The translations under genes were made by a program, and so were the position numbers. Positions 25,486-34,430 of a DNA stretch of 64,000 nt are shown here, in pieces. The notes below the pieces were generated by a model that worked only from the letters and a program-made list of their open reading frames with translations, had not been told where the DNA came from and did no database searches. Every line of letters begins with the position of its first letter. The first letter of the stretch is position 1. The DNA is from Rhodospirillales bacterium (GTDB taxonomy: Bacteria > Pseudomonadota > Alphaproteobacteria > Rhodospirillales > Thalassospiraceae): NCBI GenBank assembly GCA_019634165.1, contig JAHQVT010000003.1, forward strand, positions 124,001-188,000. The letters run 5' to 3'.

Positions 25486-27549
25486 TTAGATTGCACTTGG
25501 AAATGATGCAGATTGCAGCGATACGATGGTAAAATCATCAGCAAGCTGTGCCGGCGCACGATCCATGAACTGATCGGCAATCTGTGCGGCCAAATCAATC
25601 TCATTGCCACCTTCAAGAATGGTTTCGCTAAGCATCGAAAGAAGCTTTTCTTCGCTTAGGAACTTGCCATTATCAAGGGTCGTTTCAATCAGGGCGTCAC
25701 TATAAAGCAACAAGAAGCTGTTCTTATCAAAGGGGACTTCACGGTTCTCGTAACTGGCATTGCGAATAACGCCAAGCGGAACACCTGAACCATCCAGATA
25801 GCGGGCCTCACCGGTCGAGCTGTTGCCCAAAACTGGCGATGTGCAAGCAGCACTGGCATAGGTGAATATGTTCTCATGCCGGTCAATGATGCCATAAAGC
25901 ATGGTCGCATATTGCCCAACAGGCAGCAGACCCTTGAGATGACGATTTAAAACCTCAAGATATTCGCTTGGGTTTCTGTCACGCAATTGTTCGGACCAAA
26001 TCAAGGAATGGAGGCGGAATGTGTTAAGGGCTGCGCCAAGGCCGTGTCCGGCAAAATCAACGATGTAAACGCCAAGCCGTTGTGTGTCGATGGGCACCAG
26101 ACCCCACATGTCTCCACCGAGTTCTGATGACATCTGGAAAGTTGCGCTGATGCGTAGGCCGTAATCAATGCCTGTGCCACGGTAAAGTTCTGGCGTGGGA
26201 TTAAGGTTTTCCTGCATGTTGCGGGCAAGTTCCAGTTCGGACTGGGTCCGCTCTTGGTATGCTTGTAACTGTTTGACGAGCAATCGGTTTTCAAGGTGGA
26301 TCTTGGTGCGTGCAATCAGTTCCGCCTTATTGAGCGGTTTTAAAATGAGATCGGTTGCACCATCATCAAAAATCCGTGTGCGACCCTCGTTTTCTTCCAA
26401 GGCTGTCTGGGCAATGATCGGTGTTTCTGCATATTCAGGATTGGCTCGAATAGCCTTGCAAACAGCATAGCCATCAAGCTTTGGCATGATGATGTCGAGA
26501 ATGATCAGATCGGGCGAATGCAGCTTGGTTTGTTCCAGCGCATCTTCACCATCCTTGGCAAATACAAGATTTGTAAAACCATCTGCGCGGAGATAGGACG
26601 CAATAATTTCACGCGATAGCATGGTGTCATCGGCAATCAGAATGGTTGCATTCTGCGGATTGCGCAGGTCTGCTTCATTCTTTTGCCGGCTGCCGTCATC
26701 GAGATTTGCCAGAAAAGCTGGGTCAGCAGGCAGAAGTTCAGCTTTGTTTTGGTCGAATTCGAGTTCGATCGTACGGCCACCACGCGAAAAGCTTACAGAA
26801 TGGCACAGGCTTCTAATTAAGGGTAAGCCGCGGCCAAAAGTCGTCTTCCGGCCTGCGATATCTTTTGTCGCCTTTTCGTCGGGCGGGGTGAACCCTTTGC
26901 CCTGATCAAGAATAGAAATGATGACATGGCCGTTTCGCCGTTTGCGGGCAGTCAGAACGATTGCGCGTGCACCATATTGGGTCGATGCAAGGCGCCGCTG
27001 GGTTTCTTCGCCAAGTTCGGTAAAGCTGTTCATCGACAAATGACCGCTTGTATCAAGCTCTAGATTGCCGTGAATAAGCGAATTGGCAAAGGCCTCCTGT
27101 ACGGCCATTTCTATGGTTGGTGCAATGTTTTCACCGATCATCCCGCGGTGGCGCAACGCGGTAACAAATTTTCGCGCGATCGGTAAAAGATATGCGCTAC
27201 GCGTCGACAGGCACAGAGAAAGTGCATTCTTTGGTGCATTTTTGGCAGAAATCAGTGGCGCAAGATCGGCAAGGTCTATTGCAGATGAGCATTCGACAAA
27301 TGTGTCGCAATTGATGCGAATGAGACCGCCAAGCCATTCGCGACTGACCTCTGATGGTAATACACAGGCCGTGTAATGTTTGCTGTGTGGGAAGTCTTCG
27401 GGTGTTTCACCGATCGCTAACTTTACCGAAGTGTTTTCTGTCTGATCCCAGATCGCACCGCTGGCAAGCATGTTTTTTACATCGTCTTGCACAAGAGATT
27501 GCGCAACAGCAACCGTATGGTTTACGCGTGTTTCGCCGCCAGCAGCCAT
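25486..27549 (-). CDS. HATPase-receiver-PP2C (SpoIIE) fusion regulator
   Basis: A 687-residue cytosolic protein with three regulatory domains. An RsbW-like HATPase (about 130-265) has its N box in QEAFANSLIHGN (Asn156), G1 in LDQGKGF and G2 in FGRGLPLI. A response receiver (about 302-420) follows with Asp352 (LDIIMPKLDG) and LILKP. After a helical linker (about 420-455) comes a SpoIIE/RsbU PP2C phosphatase with SELGGDMWG, VDFAGHGLGAAL and LADDFTIV. It thus unites anti-sigma-type kinase, phospho-input and STAS-phosphatase in one chain. The STAS protein encoded just upstream, 3 bases away, is the obvious substrate. The final output target is not in the window. Confidence 0.92.
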   Translation of the reverse strand: MAAGGETRVNHTVAVAQSLVQDDVKNMLASGAIWDQTENTSVKLAIGETPEDFPHSKHYTACVLPSEVSREWLGGLIRINCDTFVECSSAIDLADLAPLISAKNAPKNALSLCLSTRSAYLLPIARKFVTALRHRGMIGENIAPTIEMAVQEAFANSLIHGNLELDTSGHLSMNSFTELGEETQRRLASTQYGARAIVLTARKRRNGHVIISILDQGKGFTPPDEKATKDIAGRKTTFGRGLPLIRSLCHSVSFSRGGRTIELEFDQNKAELLPADPAFLANLDDGSRQKNEADLRNPQNATILIADDTMLSREIIASYLRADGFTNLVFAKDGEDALEQTKLHSPDLIILDIIMPKLDGYAVCKAIRANPEYAETPIIAQTALEENEGRTRIFDDGATDLILKPLNKAELIARTKIHLENRLLVKQLQAYQERTQSELELARNMQENLNPTPELYRGTGIDYGLRISATFQMSSELGGDMWGLVPIDTQRLGVYIVDFAGHGLGAALNTFRLHSLIWSEQLRDRNPSEYLEVLNRHLKGLLPVGQYATMLYGIIDRHENIFTYASAACTSPVLGNSSTGEARYLDGSGVPLGVIRNASYENREVPFDKNSFLLLYSDALIETTLDNGKFLSEEKLLSMLSETILEGGNEIDLAAQIADQFMDRAPAQLADDFTIVSLQSASFPSAI

Positions 27550-27552
27550 GGA

Positions 27553-27858
27553 TTAGTCTTCCAGTGTGAACAAGGTGTCGAACCGGGCGACTTCCAACAT
27601 ACGTTTGACTTGTCCTTGCGCCCCGCGAATGACGACGGTTGCGTGGGACTTTTCACCTTCATCGCGCGCGAGTAACAACATGCCGAGCCCCGCCGAATCA
27701 ATGAATTCAACCCCAGAAATATCAAGGACATGGGTCCTGGATTTGTGGGCGCGAATTTCTTCTATCAGTTTGCGAAAACTGGAATGATCCCCAAATGTAA
27801 AACGACCATTGAGTTCGACCGTGGTTGTACCATCTGCAAATTCTGCCTTGTAGTTCAA
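27553..27858 (-). CDS. STAS-domain anti-sigma factor antagonist
   Basis: A 101-residue SpoIIAA/RsbV-like protein. THVLDISGVEFIDSAGLGML contains the conserved phosphorylatable Ser55 in DSAG. In partner switching the unphosphorylated STAS protein binds an HATPase kinase and the phosphorylated form releases it. Its stop lies 3 bases upstream of the start of the HATPase-REC-PP2C fusion, so the two are translated together and surely act together. The promoter region upstream (27859-28002) is shared with the divergent LuxO-like regulator. Confidence 0.92.
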   Translation of the reverse strand: MNYKAEFADGTTTVELNGRFTFGDHSSFRKLIEEIRAHKSRTHVLDISGVEFIDSAGLGMLLLARDEGEKSHATVVIRGAQGQVKRMLEVARFDTLFTLED

Positions 27859-27908
27859 GTTTTGGTACTCCTGACAGCATCTAAAACTGTAAAAGCTATG
27901 CCTTTTTT

Positions 27909-27950
27909 AACCATAACCTGATTGTGTATGGTTTAGTCTTGCACTGCAAG
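27909..27950. promoter_or_regulatory. Pair of inverted repeats in a divergent promoter
   Basis: AACCATA (27909-27915) and TATGGTT (27927-27933) form an interrupted inverted repeat; CTTGCA-C-TGCAAG (27938-27950) is a perfect 13-bp palindrome. Both lie between the STAS gene and the LuxO-like gene and could be operators for either. No matching protein is assigned. Confidence 0.4.
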
Positions 27951-28002
27951 AATGTTAGCATTTGTGACGTCATACTGACTATATCGGGACACGAACCAGA
28001 AA

Positions 28003-29610
28003 ATGCCAGAGCAGGCACGCATAGTAATTGTGGAGGATACGCTTTCGCTTGCGCGGGTGTATCAGGACTACCTGCGTGCAGATGGTCATTTGGTCGATCA
28101 TGTTGTCAGCGGGGCTGACGCGATTGATCGCCTGCGCCAAGACCCGCCGGACGTGCTTGTTCTTGACCTGATTTTGCCTGATATGGACGGCAGCGAAGTG
28201 CTGCGAACCGCCGGAAAAATATGCCCTGAGTGCAAAATTGTTGTGATTACGGCGCATGGTTCGGTCAATGTTGCCGTTGAAGCAATGCGCGAGGGTGCTT
28301 GGGATTTTCTTTTAAAGCCATTCACCGCCGACAAATTACGTGAAACTGTGTCGCTTGCTTTGGCCGGGGCACCGGCAGTTCCGCTTGGGCGGGCTATCAA
28401 TTCGGATTTGGAAGATGCCGATACGACTGATGAGATGTATTTCGATATCATCGGTGGGTCGGAAAATATGCGCGATATTTATCGCATCATCGAAAATGCA
28501 GCACCTAGCCGTGCGACGGTTTTCATTACCGGTGAGTCCGGTACTGGTAAAGAACTCGCCGCAGAGGCCATTCATCATCGATCAGAACGCGCCAAAGCCC
28601 CGTTTATTCCGCTAAACTGTGGCGCCATTCCCAAAGACTTGATGGAAAGCGAGATTTTCGGGCACGTTAAAGGGGCATTTACCGGTGCCGTTTCCGACCG
28701 TGAAGGTGCGGCACATCGCGCTGAAGGCGGAACATTGTTCCTTGATGAAGTCTGCGAAATGGATCTGGATCTTCAGACCAAGCTGTTGCGGTTCATTCAG
28801 ACCGGAACTTTTCAGAAGGTCGGGGGCAGTTCAATTGAATCGGTTGATGTGCGCTTTGTCTGCGCAACCAACCGCGATCCGCTTGAAGAAGTGCGTACAG
28901 GGCGGTTCCGTGAAGATCTTTACTACCGCTTGCACGTCATTCCACTGCATATGCCGCCATTGCGCGACCGTGATAATGATATTCTGCAAATCGCCAATTT
29001 CTATCTTCGGCGTTATACTCGCGAAGAAGGCCGCGATTTTGAACAGTTTAGTCCCGAAGTTTCTGCATTGTTTGCGCGCTATGCATGGCCGGGCAATATC
29101 CGACAGTTGCAGAATATCATCCGCAATATTGTTGTTCTGAACAACGGCACGGAAGTTACGCTTTCGATGGTGCCCCGCCCGGTGAATAGTGGATCAGATG
29201 ATGATAAATTTGGGTCAGCGACGATTGAGGCACCACCACCACATCCGGTGATTTCACGCGAAAGCGGCAGCGCAGGACGTTTGTGGGAAGGCGACCCTGA
29301 GGCGTTGGCATTCCTTGCGGGTGCGCGTCAGATGCGCAAGGTGGTCGAAAACCATCATTCGGAAAAACACAGTCAGCTTGCCGGGGTTGGGGCCGCATCG
29401 GGTGACATAGCGGCTGGAGATACCCAAACGCTGACTGCAGGCAGTTTGGGATATTCCGAGATAAAACCACTTTGGCAGGTTGAGAAGAAAGCGATTGAAG
29501 AAGCGATCGAACGATGTGGTGGTTCAATCCCACGCGCGGCCGATGCGCTGGGCGTCAGCCCCTCGACAATCTATCGTAAAAAGCAATCTTGGGAAGATAG
29601 CGGTGTTTAG
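28003..29610 (+). CDS. Sigma-54-dependent response regulator, LuxO-like
   Basis: A 535-residue NtrC-class activator. Receiver (about 7-120) with Asp55 in [15 protein letters not shown]+ domain (about 150-390) with Walker A GESGTGKE and the sigma-54 contact loop GAFTGA at about 224-229; Fis-type HTH at the end ([20 protein letters not shown]). Segments such as [28 protein letters not shown] and [14 protein letters not shown] match Vibrio LuxO as I recall it nearly word for word, and PLW...[10 protein letters not shown] before the HTH also fits. It has an additional ~90-residue low-complexity linker between AAA+ and HTH. It needs a phosphodonor; the Hpt-bearing kinase at 31770 is a candidate. 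In Vibrio, LuxO drives Qrr sRNAs. Confidence 0.9.
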   Translation: MPEQARIVIVEDTLSLARVYQDYLRADGHLVDHVVSGADAIDRLRQDPPDVLVLDLILPDMDGSEVLRTAGKICPECKIVVITAHGSVNVAVEAMREGAWDFLLKPFTADKLRETVSLALAGAPAVPLGRAINSDLEDADTTDEMYFDIIGGSENMRDIYRIIENAAPSRATVFITGESGTGKELAAEAIHHRSERAKAPFIPLNCGAIPKDLMESEIFGHVKGAFTGAVSDREGAAHRAEGGTLFLDEVCEMDLDLQTKLLRFIQTGTFQKVGGSSIESVDVRFVCATNRDPLEEVRTGRFREDLYYRLHVIPLHMPPLRDRDNDILQIANFYLRRYTREEGRDFEQFSPEVSALFARYAWPGNIRQLQNIIRNIVVLNNGTEVTLSMVPRPVNSGSDDDKFGSATIEAPPPHPVISRESGSAGRLWEGDPEALAFLAGARQMRKVVENHHSEKHSQLAGVGAASGDIAAGDTQTLTAGSLGYSEIKPLWQVEKKAIEEAIERCGGSIPRAADALGVSPSTIYRKKQSWEDSGV

Positions 29611-29616
29611 ACGGTA

Positions 29617-30711
29617 TCAATGTGACTGGATGTCGGCCCAGTCAGCCAATGCGGCGGTTAGGTGATGCCAATCTTGGTCTGAGCCGGGAAGGCCGAAGCG
29701 AACTTTTTCCCGATCATGATCAAACAGGCGAACCAAAATACCACACTGGGCAAGGTATTGAGCAAGCGCTTGGCTCTCCTTGCCGTGAAAATAGCGAAAC
29801 AAATCAGTTCCGCCAAATAATGCCAGCGTGGTTTTATCGGAGATCAGCTTATCGAGCCGAATACGATCGCCTGCCAGACGGCTTCTTGTTTTATCTTGCC
29901 AGTCTTGGTCGTTAAAGGCGCGTGTTCCTATTTCGATGGTTGGTCCGGGAATGGCCCACGGACCAACACGTTCTGAAAGCTCATGCGCCAAATCGACCGC
30001 CATGACCGCACATCCCAAACGCGCACCAGCCAATCCGAAAAACTTGCCGAACGACCGCAAGACGATGGTGCGAGGCAAATCATCAATGATCGCGCCAACC
30101 GATAAATCTGGTTGGCAATCCATAAATGCCTCATCAACGATCAGCCAGCAGTCGCGTTGCATCGCAAGGCGGGAAAGTTCGGCAATATCGGAAGGTGGCA
30201 GAATAACGCCGTCAGGGTTGTTTGGATTAACCAGAATGACAACAGTGCCGCTGACGGCGGTTTCAAGAATTTCGGTTGCCCGAAGAAGGCGTTCCTCAGG
30301 CAAGGTATCTTCGATGTTACATTCATGCCCTGCACGCTGCCAGCACCGGGCATGTTCGCCGTAGGTCGGGCCCATGATGTGGACTTTGCAAATCGCAGCG
30401 TGGTCTTTTAACCAATAAGGAATTGTCTGAATAAGCGACTGGGTGCCTGGCGCACAGACAAGGTGCTCTGTTGCTGGCAAAGCATAATATGTGCTTGCAG
30501 CGTGTTTTAACGCATGCAGTTCTGAGGCAAGTGGTAATCGTTGCCACTGGGCAATATCGATTTTGGGCACCGGGTATCCTTGCGGATTGATCCCTGTGGA
30601 CAGATCAAGCCATTCCTCAACCGGAATCCCGTATTTTTTTGCTGCGGCATCAATCGCGCCCCCGTGATTAATCGCGGTATGTTTCTGAGAGATAAGGGGG
30701 GTATCTGCCAT
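29617..30711 (-). CDS. cobD: Threonine-phosphate decarboxylase / CobC-type aminotransferase
   Basis: A PLP enzyme of fold type I, 364 residues, that makes (R)-1-amino-2-propanol phosphate for the cobalamin nucleotide loop. NHGGAIDAAAKKYGI and LDLSTGINPQGYP are the CobC/CobD N-terminal signature; VILVNPNNPDGVILP, WLIVDEAFMD and RSFGKFFGLAGARLG (Schiff-base Lys in SFGK) complete the active site. ATG 30711 is chosen over TTG 30723. The stop is 6 bases from that of the LuxO-like gene (convergent). No other cobalamin genes and no visible cobalamin riboswitch lie in the adjacent intergenic region. Confidence 0.88.
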   Translation of the reverse strand: MADTPLISQKHTAINHGGAIDAAAKKYGIPVEEWLDLSTGINPQGYPVPKIDIAQWQRLPLASELHALKHAASTYYALPATEHLVCAPGTQSLIQTIPYWLKDHAAICKVHIMGPTYGEHARCWQRAGHECNIEDTLPEERLLRATEILETAVSGTVVILVNPNNPDGVILPPSDIAELSRLAMQRDCWLIVDEAFMDCQPDLSVGAIIDDLPRTIVLRSFGKFFGLAGARLGCAVMAVDLAHELSERVGPWAIPGPTIEIGTRAFNDQDWQDKTRSRLAGDRIRLDKLISDKTTLALFGGTDLFRYFHGKESQALAQYLAQCGILVRLFDHDREKVRFGLPGSDQDWHHLTAALADWADIQSH

Positions 30712-30845
30712 GATGGGTACCAAACTCAGTTTATGTTGCGTGCCTTGGTTGATCGCTTTGCATTATGCCATGAGAACGAAGGGCACTTGCCATCAAAGCA
30801 TCCGCTGCGTATCGTCCGGCGACTTTCAATACCGGACATTTGTTG

Positions 30846-31718
30846 ATGATCACACCCAAAAACGCCACAAAGCGCGAGATATGGCAACAGCTTAACCCGC
30901 AACTTTCGATTTCGGCAGCTCTTGACCCAGTTGCAGATGTCGAGGAGATCGGTACGCGCGATGGCGGTTTCGACGGCGCAGCACTGTCTGACAGATTTTG
31001 GGATGAAGGTTATTTTCTGATCGAAGATGTCTTGCCAACGGAGGAGTTGGCAAAGCTACGTCAAGGGATTGAGACCCTTGTTGCCAATGAATTATCGCCA
31101 GCCTTGATCTATTTGTATGACGAGGCATGGCAGGTGTTTCGCCGTTTAAAACCGTTGCTAAGTCACTTCCTTGGCGAGCGCATTGCCCTTCTTCCGCATT
31201 TTTGGGCATGGCATGTTGACCCCGGTCACGACGGACGCGGCTGGCCACCGCATCGTGACTATCAGGGAGAAAGCGCGATTGGCGACGATATGTTGATCAG
31301 CTTGTCTCTGTGGGTGCCGCTCAGCAATGCAACGCCAGACAACGGCTGCATGTACGTGTTGCCGCGATCTTTCGAAAGGTGTTATGGTTTTCCGGTATCT
31401 AAACCAGAAGGTGTTGGTTTGCAGGACGTCCGGGCGTTACCAGCAAGGCCCGGATCAGTGATGGGATGGCGACAGGATTTGTATCATTGGGGGGGGCGTG
31501 CAAGTAAGTACGCGACAGAACCCCGGATAAGCTTGTCGCTTGAATTCCAGAACGCGGCTTTTGATCCGCTTGCAGATCAGCTTTTGAATTTGGAGAAAGC
31601 CCCAGATTTTATCGAACGCTTGACCTTGATTGTGAGCCAATTTGATAAATATAAGCATATGCAGTCCATTGATGCCCAAACTAGGAATTGGGCGAAGCTG
31701 GTCCTGCAACATTGTTAA
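30846..31718 (+). CDS. Phytanoyl-CoA dioxygenase (PhyH) family protein
   Basis: A 290-residue Fe(II)/2-oxoglutarate-dependent oxygenase. The 2-His-1-Asp facial triad is visible: HRD in WPPHRDYQGES and the distal His in QDLYHWGGRAS, with the 2OG-binding Arg plausibly in EPRISLSLEF. SNATPDNGCMYVLPRSF is the standard PhyH middle. The start is set at the first ATG (30846) after two TTG codons. The substrate is unknown; PhyH proteins hydroxylate lipids, ectoine and other small molecules. It sits between cobD (divergent) and the hybrid kinase (51 bases downstream, same strand), possibly in one transcript with the kinase. Confidence 0.85.
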   Translation: MITPKNATKREIWQQLNPQLSISAALDPVADVEEIGTRDGGFDGAALSDRFWDEGYFLIEDVLPTEELAKLRQGIETLVANELSPALIYLYDEAWQVFRRLKPLLSHFLGERIALLPHFWAWHVDPGHDGRGWPPHRDYQGESAIGDDMLISLSLWVPLSNATPDNGCMYVLPRSFERCYGFPVSKPEGVGLQDVRALPARPGSVMGWRQDLYHWGGRASKYATEPRISLSLEFQNAAFDPLADQLLNLEKAPDFIERLTLIVSQFDKYKHMQSIDAQTRNWAKLVLQHC

Positions 31719-31769
31719 ATTAAGTCGGGGCGGTTAAGACCCCATCAAAAGTCGGGGAAAGGCAGCTAA

Positions 31770-34316
31770 ATGCTCCGGTTACTGTCCTATGCAGGGTTCG
31801 CCCTGATAGCCTTCCTGATGATTACGCTACTCTTCATTACACAAGCATCCTTTTCCGACGAGATTGTCGGCAAAGTAACTTTTTCACTTATTGCAATGGT
31901 CGAGATTATCGCCCTGATAACAATTTTAGTTGGGTGGATGATCTATGAGCTAACGGGCCGCGCTCAATATATGTGGGTCGTTGTGATGATGGGGTTTTTG
32001 CTTCTGGGGGATGTTTTAGGCGTTCCGCGGCTTTTTTGGGTTGATGAGACTCTTGGCGAAGAGCAAGCACTTGGTACCTTTACCGGCCTTTTGATTTTGG
32101 TAACAAGGGTTTTGGCCTCCTTGGCGTTTGTCCTAAGCTGGCACTACGCCAATAAAGATGATCAGATATTCGTACGCGAACAGGTGGTTATTGCCACCTT
32201 GATTGTTTTCGTAGTTGCCTGGCTTTCGATGGTCGCACTGACATGGTTTTTATCGAATATGACTTTCGGTTTCAAAAAAGCTTTTCAGGATATCGCGACC
32301 CTGATTCTGATGCCGGGCTTGGTTATGGCGTTTGTTGGTACAGCAGGATATCTGGTACGTTGCTTTGTGAGGCGTTCCGTGGCCGAAGGGATGTTGTGCG
32401 TCACCATGATGTTTGGTGTGTTTAACCATCTGGCCCTGTTTTATCTTGCAGATGATGGCGCAGGTCTTGCCGCGCGATTTGTCATTCCTTCAAGAATGTT
32501 GAGTTACAGCTTAGTTCTTTGTTTCATCTTGCTTTCGATGCGGAACCATTTTCGCCATTCCTTTCAAGCAAGTTCGGCAAAAAGCGAATTTCTCGCAACC
32601 ATGAGCCACGAGATCAGAACACCATTGAACGGTGTTTTGGGTCTTGCGCAGTTGTTGCGTGAAAGTGAGCTTACGCAGACTCAGCTTGGCCGGGTAAATG
32701 GTATTTTGTCATCGGGGCGGACCTTAATGACGTTGCTCAATGATATTCTTGATATGAGCAAGATCGAAGCTGGTCGGGTTGAGCTTGAGAACCGTCAGTT
32801 TTACCCGTCAGACATTACCTATGATCTTAGAAAATTTGTGGGATCCGTTGCCGACGAAAAGAACCTTGCTATCGTTTATGATGATGATGTCCTTGATGAT
32901 TTGATGTTCACGGGCGATGAAATTCGTTTGCGTCAGATATTGTGGAATCTGATGTCAAATGCAGTGAAGTTCACGCACAAGGGTTCCGTCCGGCTTGAAG
33001 TTAAAAAGGTCGACGAAAGACCGCCATTTCTTGAAGAAATTCGCGCTTTACGTGATGGAGAAACGCTGTTTCACTTTGCGGTTATCGATACCGGGATAGG
33101 TATTGCCAAAGAACGGCAAAGACTGATTTTTGCGCCATTTACCCAAGCAGATAATTCAACGACACGGGAGTATGGCGGGACCGGCTTGGGGCTGTCTATT
33201 GCGTTTAGTCTTACGGAATTGATGGGCGGCAAGATGACGGTCAGCAGCGTGGAGCGTCAAGGGTCACGTTTTGACGTCTGGCTGCCTTTTAAGTCGGAAG
33301 TCGCAGAAGTACGCCGGGTAGGTAAGACCGAAGAAACCGTTGAAGCCGGGGATGGGGGGCTTGCGGGGGCACGTATCCTTGTTGTTGAAGACAATGAAAT
33401 TAATGCCATCGTTGTCAGCGAGATGCTTAAGCGGCACGACATTAATGTGACCGCTGTATCAAATGGCCGTGAAGCGGTTCATACTTTCCGCGATGGGGAT
33501 TTTGACCTTATTTTGATGGACGCCCATATGCCTGTTCTTGATGGCGAAGGCGCAACACGCCTCATTCGCGAGCATGAAAGGTTACGTGGCAACCGACGCG
33601 TTCCAATCATTTGCCTGACAGCGGACGCATTTAGTGATCGGCACCGGGATTTTCTAACCGCAGGTATGGATGAAGTTTTGACCAAGCCGATCGAGGAGCG
33701 AAAGCTCTATAGTACGCTTGTCCGCTTCTTGCGTGATCGGCCGCGGGCTTTGCCTGCTCATGATGATGATGCGTTGCTCGCTTCGGCGGATAAAAACAAT
33801 GAGGGCAGCCAGCCCATCGAGGTTACGCCAAAGTCAGGCAAGGCGTTTGTCGATCAGCAACAAGACATGAACCATGAGTCCGAAGACCGTGAAGATACTG
33901 TACTGACCAAAACGGTTTTGGTTGAGGAAGCTGCGAACAAGCTCGATACTGACTATTCATCTGCGACAAAAGAGATGCAAATGGACTTGATTGATAAAGG
34001 CCGGTTTGACGAAGTTTGTGCAGCCCTTGGTAAAGAGCAGCTTGCGATGCTGGTTGGATTGCTTCCCGCCTCTTATCAGGAGGAGCGGGGCAGACTGATT
34101 GAAGCGGCCAGCAATAATGACGGAAACGCCTTGCGCGTTGCTGCGCATACCATCAAAGGCATGGCTGGTAACATGGCCGGGCAGGGGCTTGCGAATGCTG
34201 CGCGTGCGCTTGAAACATATGAAGGTGACTTCGGCGATGATTTAAGCGCACAGATTAAGGAACTTGATAAGCTGGCCGAGGAAACGGTTACCGCAATGCA
34301 GGACGCTTTGCGTTAA
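31770..34316 (+). CDS. Membrane hybrid histidine kinase with receiver and Hpt domains
   Basis: An 848-residue tripartite sensor kinase. Residues 1-260 contain about eight hydrophobic helices and little periplasmic sequence, so it may sense a membrane or hydrophobic signal. The kinase core has His280 in MSHEIRTPLNGV, N box NLMSNAVKFTH, G1 DTGIGI and G2 GGTGLGLSI. The receiver carries Asp584 (LILMDAHMPVLDG) and the C-terminal Hpt has His793 in AAHTIKGMAGNM. All relay residues (H-D-H) are intact, so it can pass phosphate to a separate regulator; the closest orphan receivers are the LuxO-like protein and the HATPase-REC-PP2C fusion. A strong terminator follows. Confidence 0.92.
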   Translation: MLRLLSYAGFALIAFLMITLLFITQASFSDEIVGKVTFSLIAMVEIIALITILVGWMIYELTGRAQYMWVVVMMGFLLLGDVLGVPRLFWVDETLGEEQALGTFTGLLILVTRVLASLAFVLSWHYANKDDQIFVREQVVIATLIVFVVAWLSMVALTWFLSNMTFGFKKAFQDIATLILMPGLVMAFVGTAGYLVRCFVRRSVAEGMLCVTMMFGVFNHLALFYLADDGAGLAARFVIPSRMLSYSLVLCFILLSMRNHFRHSFQASSAKSEFLATMSHEIRTPLNGVLGLAQLLRESELTQTQLGRVNGILSSGRTLMTLLNDILDMSKIEAGRVELENRQFYPSDITYDLRKFVGSVADEKNLAIVYDDDVLDDLMFTGDEIRLRQILWNLMSNAVKFTHKGSVRLEVKKVDERPPFLEEIRALRDGETLFHFAVIDTGIGIAKERQRLIFAPFTQADNSTTREYGGTGLGLSIAFSLTELMGGKMTVSSVERQGSRFDVWLPFKSEVAEVRRVGKTEETVEAGDGGLAGARILVVEDNEINAIVVSEMLKRHDINVTAVSNGREAVHTFRDGDFDLILMDAHMPVLDGEGATRLIREHERLRGNRRVPIICLTADAFSDRHRDFLTAGMDEVLTKPIEERKLYSTLVRFLRDRPRALPAHDDDALLASADKNNEGSQPIEVTPKSGKAFVDQQQDMNHESEDREDTVLTKTVLVEEAANKLDTDYSSATKEMQMDLIDKGRFDEVCAALGKEQLAMLVGLLPASYQEERGRLIEAASNNDGNALRVAAHTIKGMAGNMAGQGLANAARALETYEGDFGDDLSAQIKELDKLAEETVTAMQDALR

Positions 34317-34376
34317 TTCAAGGCGCCCAACCATAAGACGTTTGTTGGGGGCAAGTTCGTTAGCGTATTGACGACA

Positions 34377-34420
34377 TAAAAAAACGGGCACACCAAAAAT
34401 GGTGGTTGCCCGTTTTTTGT
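34377..34420. terminator. Bidirectional terminator
   Basis: AAAAAACGGGCA...TGCCCGTTTTTT with inner CACC/GGTG pairs, a T run on the right and an A run on the left. It serves the hybrid kinase and the convergent M24 gene. Confidence 0.85.
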
Positions 34421-34430
34421 TTTAAAGGTC

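Noticed and set aside
27859..28002. Qrr-like sRNA or sigma-54 promoter beside the LuxO-like gene
   Set aside because: No TGGCAC-N5-TTGCA element was found by eye in this gap; a genome-wide search would be needed.
30712..30845. Cobalamin riboswitch upstream of cobD
   Set aside because: The gap is only 134 bases and shows no B12-box-like sequence or required long fold.
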